Translations under genes and position numbers: made by a program
In this document: positions 54,781 through 63,397 of the stretch, one piece after another
Numbering within the stretch: the stretch's first letter is position 1
Layout of the letters: every line of letters begins with the position of its first letter
NCBI RefSeq assembly: GCF_003001695.1
Contig: NZ_PVYX01000001.1
Span: forward strand, 1,860,001-1,924,000
Direction: 5' to 3'
Origin: Flagellimonas meridianipacifica
GTDB lineage: Bacteria > Bacteroidota > Bacteroidia > Flavobacteriales > Flavobacteriaceae
Length of the DNA: 64,000 nt
Notes under the pieces: model-generated
The model's input: the letters and a program-made list of their open reading frames with translations, nothing else
Databases searched by the model: none
Told to the model about the DNA's origin: nothing

Positions 54781-55575
54781 TCAGTTAATGTCGATGCCGA
54801 CGTAGTATCCTTCGTGAGCCCTAACATTGAAGACAGTAGAATCTTCAAAAATGAGATATTGTCCTTTTATACCTTTTAAAATACCGCTATGTTTTGGTAT
54901 TTTTTCTAGGTTGACACTTTTCACTTTTTCAGGATATTGCAAAACGGGAAAATCCAAATGGGTTTCGCCATTCGATTCGATAAAATAATCAGCAACTTCC
55001 TCCGGAACATACGACTTCAACTTTTGTCGCCATTCAATTAAATCAACATCCTCGAGGTCATTTTTCAGCATTTTCTGCCAGCTGGTCTTGTCGCTCACAT
55101 GGGCTTTAAGCGCTACTTCTGTAATTCCTGCCAAATACCGGTTGGGGACTTCTACAATTTCAATGGCCTCGTGGGCACCTTGGTCTATCCAGCGCGTGGG
55201 AACTTGGCTTTTACGGGTAACGCCTACTTTTACATTGCTTGAATTGGCCAGATAGACAATATGTGGCTGTAGTTGCACGCGCTTCTCGTATTCCAAATCA
55301 CGGTCCTCTATGTCCAAGTGAGCCTTGCTGAGTTCGGGTTTCATAATCCAATCACCTGCTGCCGCGGACTCAAAAAAATAGGATTTGCAAAACCCCTGAC
55401 GGTAGATGGGTTCATTTTTTCCAGTGCCAAGGCATTGGTATTTGATAAACTCTATTTTGAGCTTTCGATTCAAGACTTGGTTCATGTTTATAAAATCGTT
55501 CTCAAAAACCAAAAAGTATTGGATAGGACTTCCTAATTCAGTTTGCATTTTTCGTATCACACCTTCGTACAGCAT
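54781..55575 (-). CDS. DUF2797 family protein with degenerate zinc-knuckle
   Basis: A 264-residue protein. DUF2797 features are strong: WIMKPELSKAHLD near 76, VQLQPHIVYLANSSNVKVGV near 100, and RWIDQGAHEAIEIVEVPNRYLAG near 127. Family members usually carry two CxxC pairs near the N-terminus. Here they read C-L-G-T and C-K-S-Y, losing the second cysteine of each. The function of the family is unknown; a nucleic-acid or tRNA-related role has only been guessed. Start ATG 55575 fits the family N-terminus. Confidence 0.82.
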   Translation of the reverse strand: MLYEGVIRKMQTELGSPIQYFLVFENDFINMNQVLNRKLKIEFIKYQCLGTGKNEPIYRQGFCKSYFFESAAAGDWIMKPELSKAHLDIEDRDLEYEKRVQLQPHIVYLANSSNVKVGVTRKSQVPTRWIDQGAHEAIEIVEVPNRYLAGITEVALKAHVSDKTSWQKMLKNDLEDVDLIEWRQKLKSYVPEEVADYFIESNGETHLDFPVLQYPEKVKSVNLEKIPKHSGILKGIKGQYLIFEDSTVFNVRAHEGYYVGIDIN

Positions 55576-55602
55576 AGAGAATTTTAATTGTTTTTAGTTG
55601 AT

Positions 55603-55633
55603 TTGATAATGAGATTAGGATGCGCTATTTTAG
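55603..55633 (+). promoter_or_regulatory. Bacteroidetes-type promoter for the GH3 gene
   Basis: TTG at 55603-55605 and TATTTTAG at 55626-55633 are 20 bases apart. The second element has one mismatch to TAnnTTTG. The ATG at 55674 is 40 bases beyond. Confidence 0.5.
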
Positions 55634-55673
55634 CTTTTAGACCTGTTATCGATATAGGTCAAATATACCTAAA

Positions 55674-57182
55674 ATGCCAATACCTTTATTCAATAGCATC
55701 GCTTCTTGGTTGTTGAAAAAGCGCTATCATCAAATAGAACTTTTTTTAAAATATCCCTTGGATGTACAAAACGAAGTGTTGCACCAGCTCATGGATTTTT
55801 CAAAGGATACGGCGGTGGGCAGGCAATATGGATTTTCTGGAGATTTAAAATATGACGAGTTTAGGGAACGGGTACCATTGGTGAACTATGAAGACATCGC
55901 CCCACTGATTGAAAGATCCAGAAGAGGGGAACAAAATCTGTTTTGGCCCACGCCAATCAAGTGGTTCGCAAAGAGCAGTGGAACAACCAATGCCAAAAGC
56001 AAATTTATACCTGTAAGTTCCGAGGCACTTGAGGATTGCCATTATAAATCCAGTAAAGATTTGTTATGTCTTTATCTGAATAATAATGAAAACTCACAGT
56101 TGTTTCTCGGCAAAAGCTTAAGATTGGGAGGGAGCAAGGAACTTTATGAGGATAATGGCACTTTCTTTGGTGATTTATCGGCAATTCTAATTGATAACAT
56201 GCCCTTGTGGGCCGAATATAGCAGTACGCCGAGTAGTAAGGTTTCCCTAATGAGTGAATGGGACATGAAGTTGGAGGCTATTATCAAGGAAAGCATAAAT
56301 GAAAATGTTACCAGTTTGGCCGGAGTCCCTTCGTGGATGCTTGTATTGTTGAACGATGTCTTGGAGCGCACCCAAAAGGCTCACATTTTTGAGGTTTGGG
56401 AGAATCTGGAAGTATATTTTCATGGTGGTGTAAGCTTTACACCATACAAAGAGCAGTACAAAAAACTACTGCCTCGGAAGAGCTTCAACTACTATGAGAC
56501 CTATAACGCTTCGGAAGGTTTTTTTGCCATACAAGACCGTAATTGCTCTGAAGACTTATTGCTCATGCTGGACTATGGTATATTCTATGAGTTTATTCCG
56601 GTAAATCATCCTGGGGAGGAACGTGCCATTCCTTTATGGGAAGTTGAGGTAGGAGTGAACTATGCGGTGGTTATCACGACCAATGCAGGATTATGGCGCT
56701 ACAAAATTGGCGATACCATTCGTTTTACTTCCAAAAACCCCTATAGAATCCGAATTACAGGACGGACAAAGCATCATATTAATGCTTTTGGCGAAGAACT
56801 AATTATTGAGAATGCGGAAGAGGCCTTAAAGCAGATATGTATCAAGACCGATGCTGAAATCATGGATTATACCGCGGCACCAATTTTTATGAATGGTTCC
56901 GAAAAGGGAGGGCATGAGTGGCTCATCGAATTCAGAAAACCTCCTTTGGATATAGCCTATTTTACAGAGTTTCTGGACAATGCCCTAAAATCCTTGAACT
57001 CAGATTATGAAGCAAAGCGCTATAATAACATGACCTTGGCCATGCCAAAAGTACATTTGGCCCGTAAGAATTTATTCCATGATTGGCTTAAATCCAAAAA
57101 CAAATTAGGGGGGCAGCACAAGATTCCCAGATTGTCCAACGAACGCGCTTACATCGAAGAATTACTTCAAATGAACAATTAA
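55674..57182 (+). CDS. GH3 auxin-promoter family protein (acyl-acid amido synthetase fold)
   Basis: A 502-residue member of the GH3 family, known from plants as ATP-dependent enzymes joining acyl acids to amino acids. The ANL-like adenylation motifs are present: SSGTTNAKSKFIPVS (101-115), YNASEGFFAIQDR near 280, and AGLWRYKIGDTIRF near 340, followed by TGRTKHHINAFGEELI near 360. Bacterial members have no established substrate. A small alpha/beta hydrolase gene follows 73 bases after in the same direction. Confidence 0.92.
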   Translation: MPIPLFNSIASWLLKKRYHQIELFLKYPLDVQNEVLHQLMDFSKDTAVGRQYGFSGDLKYDEFRERVPLVNYEDIAPLIERSRRGEQNLFWPTPIKWFAKSSGTTNAKSKFIPVSSEALEDCHYKSSKDLLCLYLNNNENSQLFLGKSLRLGGSKELYEDNGTFFGDLSAILIDNMPLWAEYSSTPSSKVSLMSEWDMKLEAIIKESINENVTSLAGVPSWMLVLLNDVLERTQKAHIFEVWENLEVYFHGGVSFTPYKEQYKKLLPRKSFNYYETYNASEGFFAIQDRNCSEDLLLMLDYGIFYEFIPVNHPGEERAIPLWEVEVGVNYAVVITTNAGLWRYKIGDTIRFTSKNPYRIRITGRTKHHINAFGEELIIENAEEALKQICIKTDAEIMDYTAAPIFMNGSEKGGHEWLIEFRKPPLDIAYFTEFLDNALKSLNSDYEAKRYNNMTLAMPKVHLARKNLFHDWLKSKNKLGGQHKIPRLSNERAYIEELLQMNN

Positions 57183-57255
57183 TTGTGTTTTTTCCGTTGT
57201 TTATTGAGAACTTTCTTGAACGAAATCTTAATTGAAGTAATCAAACAAACTGATA

Positions 57256-57798
57256 ATGGCTGAGAAACTCGTTGTAATTTCTGATATGTGGGGTGTAAAA
57301 AAAGGAATGTGGATCACATCCTATTTTGGATACCTTCAGCAATATTTTGATATTGTTTTTTACGATGCACAACAGCTTGGAAATTTGGATGTTACTGTTT
57401 CCACTGAAGAAAATATACACAATGCTTTTGTACAAGGCGGAATTGATACAGCTGTGGCGCACTTGCTAAAAAAGGAAAGCCAACCTTCTCATTATCTAGC
57501 GTTTAGTACCGGTGGTACCATTGCATGGAAGGCAGCCCTTAGAGGTCTTCCTATGAAATCATTGACCGCTGTTTCACCCACTCGTATTCGTTTTGAAGAA
57601 GAAAAACCAAACATTCCCACCCGTTTGATGTTTGGAGAATGTGATGAGTTCAAACCAGGGCTAAAATGGGCCAATCATTTGGGAGCAAATCTGGAAATCG
57701 TATCTGGATTTGGACACGACCTATACTCCGATGAAAAAATAATTTCGGATATAAGTCTTGGACTGTTGCAAAAAGCCACAAGTTCAATAAGTAAATAA
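57256..57798 (+). CDS. Small alpha/beta hydrolase-like protein
   Basis: A 180-residue minimal alpha/beta hydrolase-like protein. A possible triad is in order: S84 in AFSTGGT, D130 in FGECDEF, and H154 in GFGHDLYS. Hydrophobic strands precede each. No lid or signal peptide. It ends five bases before the convergent clpX stop. Position after the GH3 gene suggests the pair could make and break an ester or amide, which is inference. Exact family not recognised. Confidence 0.75.
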   Translation: MAEKLVVISDMWGVKKGMWITSYFGYLQQYFDIVFYDAQQLGNLDVTVSTEENIHNAFVQGGIDTAVAHLLKKESQPSHYLAFSTGGTIAWKAALRGLPMKSLTAVSPTRIRFEEEKPNIPTRLMFGECDEFKPGLKWANHLGANLEIVSGFGHDLYSDEKIISDISLGLLQKATSSISK

Positions 57799-57803
57799 GC
57801 TGA

Positions 57804-59039
57804 TTAAGAAACCGCCTTTAACTTTTTGATAGTCTCATGCGAAAGCTTTTCTTCCGCATAGGCTTTGGTGACTTTAAACTCGTTTTCTTCACTGCTGGGC
57901 AGGATAAACATGGCATCCGTGAAAACGGCTTCACATAGAGAGCGAAGCCCTCTAGCTCCCAACTTATATTCTACAGCCTTCTCAACGATGTAATTTAGCG
58001 CCTGTTCCGTAATACTGAACGTAATGTTATCCATAGCAAACAATTTTTCATATTGTTTGATGATGGCATTTTTGGGTTCAGTAAGAATAGCACGTAACGT
58101 TTTGGCATCCAAAGGATTCATATGGGTAAGAACTGGAAGTCTACCAATGATTTCCGGAATTAATCCAAATTCTTTTAAATCCTTTGGGATTATATATTGA
58201 AGAATGTTTTTACTGTCTAGGCTATCTTCAGCTTTGGATGCACTATATCCCACAGCTTGCATATTGAGGCGTTTGTTGATAATGCGTTCAATACCATCAA
58301 AAGCTCCACCAGCAACGAACAGAATGTTCTCTGTGTTTACTTCAATGAACTTTTGGTCAGGGTGTTTTCTTCCTCCTTTTGGCGGAACATTGACAACGGT
58401 ACCTTCCAGAAGCTTAAGCAACCCTTGCTGTACGCCTTCACCTGAAACGTCCCTTGTAATTGAGGGATTGTCACTTTTACGCGCAATTTTATCAATCTCG
58501 TCAATGAAGACAATACCTCTCTCGGCCTTTTCTAAATTGTAATCTGCTGCCTGTAATAATCGTGTCAGAATACTTTCTACATCTTCACCTACGTAACCTG
58601 CTTCCGTAAGGACTGTGGCATCTACAATTGCCAATGGTACATTGAGCATTCTTGCAATTGTCTTGGCAATAAGGGTCTTACCCGTTCCAGTTTGCCCTAC
58701 CATTACAATATTACTCTTCTGAATTTCAACCCCGTCATCATTTCCTTTAGGTTGAAGAAGTCTTTTGTAGTGATTGTAAACCGCAACCGACATTACCTTT
58801 TTGGTGCGTTCCTGTCCTATTACGAAGGTGTCTAGGAAATCCTTGATTTCCAGAGGTTTTTTCAGAATCAATTCTGAAGATAAATCCTTATTGTTGGATT
58901 GTTTGGATTCTTCAGAAACAATACTGTATGCCTGTTCAATACACCTGTCGCAAATATGGGCGTCTAAACCAGCAATCAATAGATTGGTCTCTGATTTTTT
59001 TCTCCCACAAAAAGAACATTCTAAATTTTCCTTTGCCAT
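57804..59039 (-). CDS. clpX: ATP-dependent Clp protease ATP-binding subunit ClpX
   Basis: A 411-residue AAA+ unfoldase that feeds proteins to ClpP. The zinc-binding domain ligands are C8, C11, C30 and C33. Walker A is GQTGTGKT (115-122), the pore loop is GYVGED (148-153), Walker B is IVFIDEID (176-183), and [19 protein letters not shown] follows. At the usual ClpP-docking IGF tripeptide the sequence reads VGY (263-265). ATG 59039 ([12 protein letters not shown]) is chosen; the eight earlier codons lack family similarity. Last gene of tig-clpP-clpX. Confidence 0.96.
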   Translation of the reverse strand: MAKENLECSFCGRKKSETNLLIAGLDAHICDRCIEQAYSIVSEESKQSNNKDLSSELILKKPLEIKDFLDTFVIGQERTKKVMSVAVYNHYKRLLQPKGNDDGVEIQKSNIVMVGQTGTGKTLIAKTIARMLNVPLAIVDATVLTEAGYVGEDVESILTRLLQAADYNLEKAERGIVFIDEIDKIARKSDNPSITRDVSGEGVQQGLLKLLEGTVVNVPPKGGRKHPDQKFIEVNTENILFVAGGAFDGIERIINKRLNMQAVGYSASKAEDSLDSKNILQYIIPKDLKEFGLIPEIIGRLPVLTHMNPLDAKTLRAILTEPKNAIIKQYEKLFAMDNITFSITEQALNYIVEKAVEYKLGARGLRSLCEAVFTDAMFILPSSEENEFKVTKAYAEEKLSHETIKKLKAVS

Positions 59040-59064
59040 ATAACCTTGAGGTTCAATACACAAT

Positions 59065-59102
59065 AACGTAAAAAATGTGGTAAATCATACGTTTTTTACG
59101 TT
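59065..59102. repeat. 11-bp perfect inverted repeat between clpP and clpX
   Basis: AACGTAAAAAA at 59065-59075 is the reverse complement of TTTTTTACGTT at 59092-59102, with a 16-base loop. It could be an mRNA hairpin tuning clpP/clpX expression or an operator. Weak as a terminator because the T-run lies in the stem. Confidence 0.6.
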
Positions 59103-59131
59103 GTTTTTTGAATCTTGCTTTTAAGTCAGTG

Positions 59132-59809
59132 TTATTTTTCCCTAGCTAAAACTTCATCAATCATACCGTACTTTTTGGCTTCTTCAGCCTTCATCCAAAA
59201 ATCTCGATCACTGTCTTCATACACTTTGTCGAAAGTCTGGCCAGAATGATTGGCTATAATTTGATAAAGTTCGTCTTTGATTTTCAGTACCTCCTTGGCA
59301 GCAATTTCGATGTCACTTGCCTGTCCTTGGGCACCTGAAAGAGGTTGGTGAATCATTACCCTAGAGTGGGTAAGTCCGCTTCTTTTTCCCTTTTCTCCTG
59401 CACATAAAAGAATGGCAGCCATGGAAGCTGCAATCCCAGTACAAATGGTGGCCACATCGGGTTTAATAAACTGCATGGTATCGTATATTCCAAGACCCGC
59501 ATAAACGCTTCCTCCGGGAGAGTTAATATATATCTGAATGTCCTTGGAGGCATCGGCACTTTCCAAGAACAACAATTGGGCCTGAACAATATTTGCCACT
59601 TGATCGTTGATGCCCGTTCCCATAAAAATGATTCTGTCCATCATCAATCGGGAGAAAACATCCATGGCAATTGCGTTCAATTGCCTTTCCTCAATAATAT
59701 TGGGTGTCATATTAACGGGGTACATGCTACTGATGATTTGATCATAGTACATGCTATTTACTCCGTGGTGTTTGGTGGCGTATTTCTGAAATTCACTAGC
59801 GTAATCCAT
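59132..59809 (-). CDS. clpP: ATP-dependent Clp protease proteolytic subunit ClpP
   Basis: A 225-residue serine protease subunit forming the tetradecameric chamber. Catalytic triad S129 in GIAASMAA, H154 in MIHQPLSG, D203 in SDRDFWM. YINSPGGSVYAGLGIYDTM near 94 is the standard strand and oxyanion loop. The N-terminal 30 residues may be removed by processing. It lies between tig and clpX with 91- and 92-base spacers, the first holding a terminator. Confidence 0.96.
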   Translation of the reverse strand: MDYASEFQKYATKHHGVNSMYYDQIISSMYPVNMTPNIIEERQLNAIAMDVFSRLMMDRIIFMGTGINDQVANIVQAQLLFLESADASKDIQIYINSPGGSVYAGLGIYDTMQFIKPDVATICTGIAASMAAILLCAGEKGKRSGLTHSRVMIHQPLSGAQGQASDIEIAAKEVLKIKDELYQIIANHSGQTFDKVYEDSDRDFWMKAEEAKKYGMIDEVLAREK

Positions 59810-59841
59810 AGGATATCGTTCAATTTAGCTTTAAAAAAAAG

Positions 59842-59867
59842 GTGCCGAAAAGTTTAACTTTCGGCAC
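59842..59867 (-). terminator. Intrinsic terminator or attenuator between tig and clpP
   Basis: GTGCCGAAA (59842-59850) pairs with TTTCGGCAC (59859-59867). On the minus strand it is followed by C and eight T, the full shape of an intrinsic terminator, yet it lies inside a normally cotranscribed cluster. Confidence 0.8.
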
Positions 59868-59900
59868 TATAAAGATACTTAAATTTCTTTTAGCGGAAAT

Positions 59901-61223
59901 TTAGCCGTAAACCTCTTTTACAAAGTTGTCGTAAGAAACCTCTTTTACCTTTAAATTGGCCTTTTCTTTAAACAAATCCAGAAGTTTTTGACTCATCAAT
60001 TGTTCCGAAAGTCGCTTTACTTCATCTTGATTGCCCAAAACTCGATTGGCCACATTTTCAAGTTCTTCCTCTTTAGGGTCCAAATGACCGTATTGGGCCA
60101 TCTGTGATTTGATAAAACCTTTGGCAAATTCTTTTAACTCATCAAGTTGCACTTGCAGGTCATTGTCTTTTATGATTTTTCCTTCAATTAATTGGTACCT
60201 CAATCCTTTTTCAGATTTATCATATTCTTCTTTAGCTTGGTCATCCGTCAATAGATTTTCACCACTTACCTGAATCCACTTGGTCAAAAATTCCGCAGGA
60301 AGTTCAAATTTTGTATCCTCAATGAGTTTTTCGGTAACATCGTTTAAAAGCTTCTGGTCCGACTGTTGTTCGAACTGTTTTTCAGAATCCTCTTTGATTT
60401 TGTCCTTAAGTTCTTTTTCGGATTTCACATTGTCCTTTCCAAAAAGCTTGTCGAACAATTCTTGGTCCAATTCTGCAGGCTGCCTCTCATTGATTTCTTC
60501 AATGGTAAAAATTACATCAATGTTAAGCTTTTCAGCCTTTTCCCTGTCTATGCCCAAGGAACCGATCAAAAGATAATCCTCTTTAAATAATCCCTTGGTA
60601 TTCAAAGTGACAGTTTCTCCCGTTTTTTTACCCACCAAAGCATTGATTGCTTTTTTACTTTTTACCTTGTCAAGTTCAATAGTGGTTTTGTTTTCAATCT
60701 CTTCATCTTCATTTTTGAAAACTCCAGTTACCTCATCTTTGGTGCCTATTTCCGTCTTGGAAACCAATTTTCCATATTGTTTTTGAATACGCTCAACTTG
60801 CTCATCAATCATTTTTTTGTCAGCAACAATCTTGTATTGGGTAATGGCCTTTTTGCTTTTCAGTTTTACGTCAAAATTAGGAGCTAACCCCAACTCAAAC
60901 TCAAAGTCCAAAACCTCATTGTCCCAATTAAAGTTGTCCTGCTGTTTTGGCAGCGGATTGCCCAGAACATCCAGCTTTTCTTCGGTAAGATATTTGTTGA
61001 GGTTGTCTTGCAACAATTTGTTCACCTCATCAACCAAAACCGCTTTTCCATATTGCTTTTTAATCAAACCAATTGGAACCTGACCTTTTCTAAACCCTGG
61101 AATGTTTGCTTGTTTTCTGTAGTCTTTTAGGATATTGTCAACCTTTTCTTGGTAATCTTCCTTGCTTATGGCAACTTTTACAACTGCATTAAGCTCATCA
61201 ATCTGCTGTTTAGTAATATTCAT
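59901..61223 (-). CDS. tig: Trigger factor, ribosome-associated chaperone
   Basis: A 440-residue chaperone that binds nascent chains at the ribosome exit. The ribosome-binding signature is seen as IPGFRKGQVPIGLIKKQYG (38-56). A FKBP-like domain follows (about 150-250) but is divergent, so prolyl isomerase activity is uncertain. The long helical C-terminal domain runs to DNFVKEVYG. Length is normal. It leads the tig-clpP-clpX cluster from a consensus promoter at 61260-61290. Confidence 0.94.
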   Translation of the reverse strand: MNITKQQIDELNAVVKVAISKEDYQEKVDNILKDYRKQANIPGFRKGQVPIGLIKKQYGKAVLVDEVNKLLQDNLNKYLTEEKLDVLGNPLPKQQDNFNWDNEVLDFEFELGLAPNFDVKLKSKKAITQYKIVADKKMIDEQVERIQKQYGKLVSKTEIGTKDEVTGVFKNEDEEIENKTTIELDKVKSKKAINALVGKKTGETVTLNTKGLFKEDYLLIGSLGIDREKAEKLNIDVIFTIEEINERQPAELDQELFDKLFGKDNVKSEKELKDKIKEDSEKQFEQQSDQKLLNDVTEKLIEDTKFELPAEFLTKWIQVSGENLLTDDQAKEEYDKSEKGLRYQLIEGKIIKDNDLQVQLDELKEFAKGFIKSQMAQYGHLDPKEEELENVANRVLGNQDEVKRLSEQLMSQKLLDLFKEKANLKVKEVSYDNFVKEVYG

Positions 61224-61259
61224 CTGCTACCTAAATAATTTCTATTGAAAAATGGGTGG

Positions 61260-61290
61260 CAAAAGTACGGTATTTTCCGTATCACAACAA
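61260..61290 (-). promoter_or_regulatory. Bacteroidetes-type promoter for tig
   Basis: On the minus strand TTG (complement of 61288-61290) is followed after 20 bases by TACTTTTG (complement of 61260-61267). A perfect inverted repeat TACGG-TATTTT-CCGTA (61266-61281) lies between the two elements. Confidence 0.65.
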
Positions 61291-61316
61291 CTTTTTAAGT
61301 TACTGAATACCAAAGT

Positions 61317-61670
61317 CTATGATTTCTTTTTATCATCCTTTAAAAGGGAATGCAGAATGGACTGAAGGATAGACAGTAAAACACTGAATATTATAGCCCA
61401 TAAAACACCGTCTACTTGAAATCCAGAAATAAAGTTTGCGGCAATCAGAATAATAATTGCGTTGATAATTAGTAAAAAGAGTCCCAGAGTTATAATGGTT
61501 ATGGGCAGTGTTAGAATAACCAATAGAGGTTTCACCAAGAAATTAAGAACACCTAATACGATAGCTACAATAAGAGCGGTAACAAATGAATCCACTCCAA
61601 CGCCGGGTAGGGCGTAGGCAAGTATTATAACGGCTAGGGCATTGAGCAATAGTCTGAGAATAAGATTCAT
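61317..61670 (-). CDS. Small membrane protein of the phage holin 4 family (PF04020 type)
   Basis: A 117-residue protein with four hydrophobic segments and a charged tail (KDDKKKS). The pattern LGVLNFLVKPLLVILTLPITIITLG split around residues 39-63, then LLIINAIIILIAANFISGF and GVLWAIIFSVLLSIL, is that of the mycobacterial four-helix phage holin family. Despite the name, most members are chromosomal proteins of unknown role. No phage gene is near. Confidence 0.88.
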   Translation of the reverse strand: MNLILRLLLNALAVIILAYALPGVGVDSFVTALIVAIVLGVLNFLVKPLLVILTLPITIITLGLFLLIINAIIILIAANFISGFQVDGVLWAIIFSVLLSILQSILHSLLKDDKKKS

Positions 61671-61697
61671 GATAGAAGAAATTCAATTAATAAAAAA

Positions 61698-61718
61698 AGC
61701 ACCACATCAAGTGGTGCT
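61698..61718 (-). terminator. Intrinsic terminator after the SGNH lipase gene
   Basis: AGCACCAC (61698-61705) pairs with GTGGTGCT (61711-61718), loop ATCAA, with seven T following on the minus strand. Confidence 0.85.
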
Positions 61719-61740
61719 CTTAAGATAAGTCTTTTTGTGA

Positions 61741-63264
61741 TTAATCGATGTACAATCCTGTAAAATCCAAAGGATTGACACCGGGTAGATTAGAGCCATA
61801 GGTTTCGTTGATGGCTTCTACAAAAGCATTGGCCAAAATTGCATATCCTCTTGGTGACGGGTGAACCCCATCCAAAGAGAAACCTCCTCCGGTTGCAAAA
61901 GTTGATGTCACTACACTTCCGTCTGCTTGAGGCAAACCATTGGCATTAAGTTCAGCTAACAAGGCATTGGCATCAACGAAGGCTAGACCAAACTGGTCGG
62001 CAATTGCTTCTATGGTCTGATTGTACGCCGCTAGTGCTGTGGCAATTGCTTCTTGTTCTTCTGGGGTAAGCACCCAACGGTCCTCCAAAGGAACAGCTAA
62101 TCCATTAACAGAAGTTGGATCGTTAGGGTTGGCTAAAGTTCCTATGAAAGTTCTTGAGGTCAATATTAACAGATCGTCAGATGTTGTCTGTCTTAAATTG
62201 ACCAATGCGGGATTTATACCCGTTAAATTAGTTAAATCCTCGTCCAGTATAACTACCGGATTGGATTCTCCGGCTGTAAAGGTAATTGTTCTCGCTGCCA
62301 ACTCATCCGCATCTATGGCATTGCCCGCGAATGCTAATTGCAAGCCACCATTGTAAGCGGCATATGCACCATTGAGTGCGGCGGCCGTAGCCTCATCTAG
62401 GGGCGCCGGATTAAATGGTACCGTAGTGAAAAAAGGAATATCCGTAACATCTGGTAAGTTGGCAATAACACCACCGGCTCCATTAGCCGTCATGGTTTGT
62501 ACAATTGCTCCTAGTGCATTGGCCAAAAGACCTGGGTCTGTAATGTCATTTCTATCATATTCCAAAGGGTTCGGATTACCCGTTCTGTCCACTCCTGAAC
62601 CTCCATTGGTAGCGTATAGCAATATGTCATTGGAACCTGCCCATAGAGAAAAGAATGTGGCGCCCTGTGCTGCGGCATCTCCAAGCACTGAGGCACTTTC
62701 AGAAGAGGAAAAACGCACAAAGTATGGATTGGCGGTACCCATTAAAAGTCCAGCTACACTGCCATATCCCTCTGCCAATAATTCATAGCTCTTTGCCCCA
62801 GGCAATCCCATATTATTAAAGGTTCCAGATAATTTTTCGGTGATTTCAGTTGTTCCTTGCCCAGGCACGGGAGTTGGTGCGGGACCATCCGCAGTAAAGG
62901 CCAAGAAAAGACGATTTCCAATGTCTGGACTTCCATCCATATCTAAGTCAGTCAGGCCATTTATCGTAGCACCACCTAAATTGTCAGCCATAAAGGGGAT
63001 ATTAAAATCACCACCACCGGCTAAAGCGAAGTTTGAAGCTAACATGTTGGGAAAAGAAGCCTCTTGTCCGGCAATGAAAAGTGCGTTATCCGAAAATCCT
63101 GCGGTAAGGGAGTTTCCGATGGAAACATAATTTGAAAAATCTGCCGTACCGGATGTAAATACAATAGGGTCCGGATCTGGAGTAGTGGTTTGAGCATCAT
63201 CATCATCCGAGCATGCTATCAGCAATAACCCTAGTAAGGGAAATAGGGCATAGAATTTTTTCAT
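61741..63264 (-). CDS. SGNH/GDSL hydrolase family lipoprotein
   Basis: A 507-residue predicted lipoprotein with lipobox LLIAC (C18) followed by an Asp-rich segment, possibly a surface-export signal. SGNH blocks are visible: SIGNSLTAG (block I, S52), NMGLPGAKS (block II), LWAGSNDIL (block III), and LDGVHPSPRGY near the C-terminus (block V, Asp and His). The chain is much longer than simple GDSL enzymes because of a large insertion. It is an esterase or lipase with unknown substrate. Confidence 0.88.
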   Translation of the reverse strand: MKKFYALFPLLGLLLIACSDDDDAQTTTPDPDPIVFTSGTADFSNYVSIGNSLTAGFSDNALFIAGQEASFPNMLASNFALAGGGDFNIPFMADNLGGATINGLTDLDMDGSPDIGNRLFLAFTADGPAPTPVPGQGTTEITEKLSGTFNNMGLPGAKSYELLAEGYGSVAGLLMGTANPYFVRFSSSESASVLGDAAAQGATFFSLWAGSNDILLYATNGGSGVDRTGNPNPLEYDRNDITDPGLLANALGAIVQTMTANGAGGVIANLPDVTDIPFFTTVPFNPAPLDEATAAALNGAYAAYNGGLQLAFAGNAIDADELAARTITFTAGESNPVVILDEDLTNLTGINPALVNLRQTTSDDLLILTSRTFIGTLANPNDPTSVNGLAVPLEDRWVLTPEEQEAIATALAAYNQTIEAIADQFGLAFVDANALLAELNANGLPQADGSVVTSTFATGGGFSLDGVHPSPRGYAILANAFVEAINETYGSNLPGVNPLDFTGLYID

Positions 63265-63319
63265 AAGTAATTTAATTAGAGTTAGTTTAAGTTAACCTTA
63301 CAGTTAAATCAGTATTAAC

Positions 63320-63350
63320 CAAATCTAGAGGAAATTTGTTATACAGACAA
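63320..63350 (-). promoter_or_regulatory. Bacteroidetes-type promoter for the SGNH lipase gene
   Basis: On the minus strand TTG (complement of 63348-63350) is followed after 20 bases by TAGATTTG (complement of 63320-63327), a full match. The leader to the ATG at 63264 is about 50 bases. Confidence 0.65.
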
Positions 63351-63397
63351 TTAAATGGGTAAAAAAATTATGCATGCATAATAAAAAGGGGTGAATT

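Noticed and set aside
61317-61670. Holin-family gene as a sign of a prophage
   Set aside because: No lysin, capsid, integrase or other phage gene is near, and the family is common as a chromosomal membrane protein.
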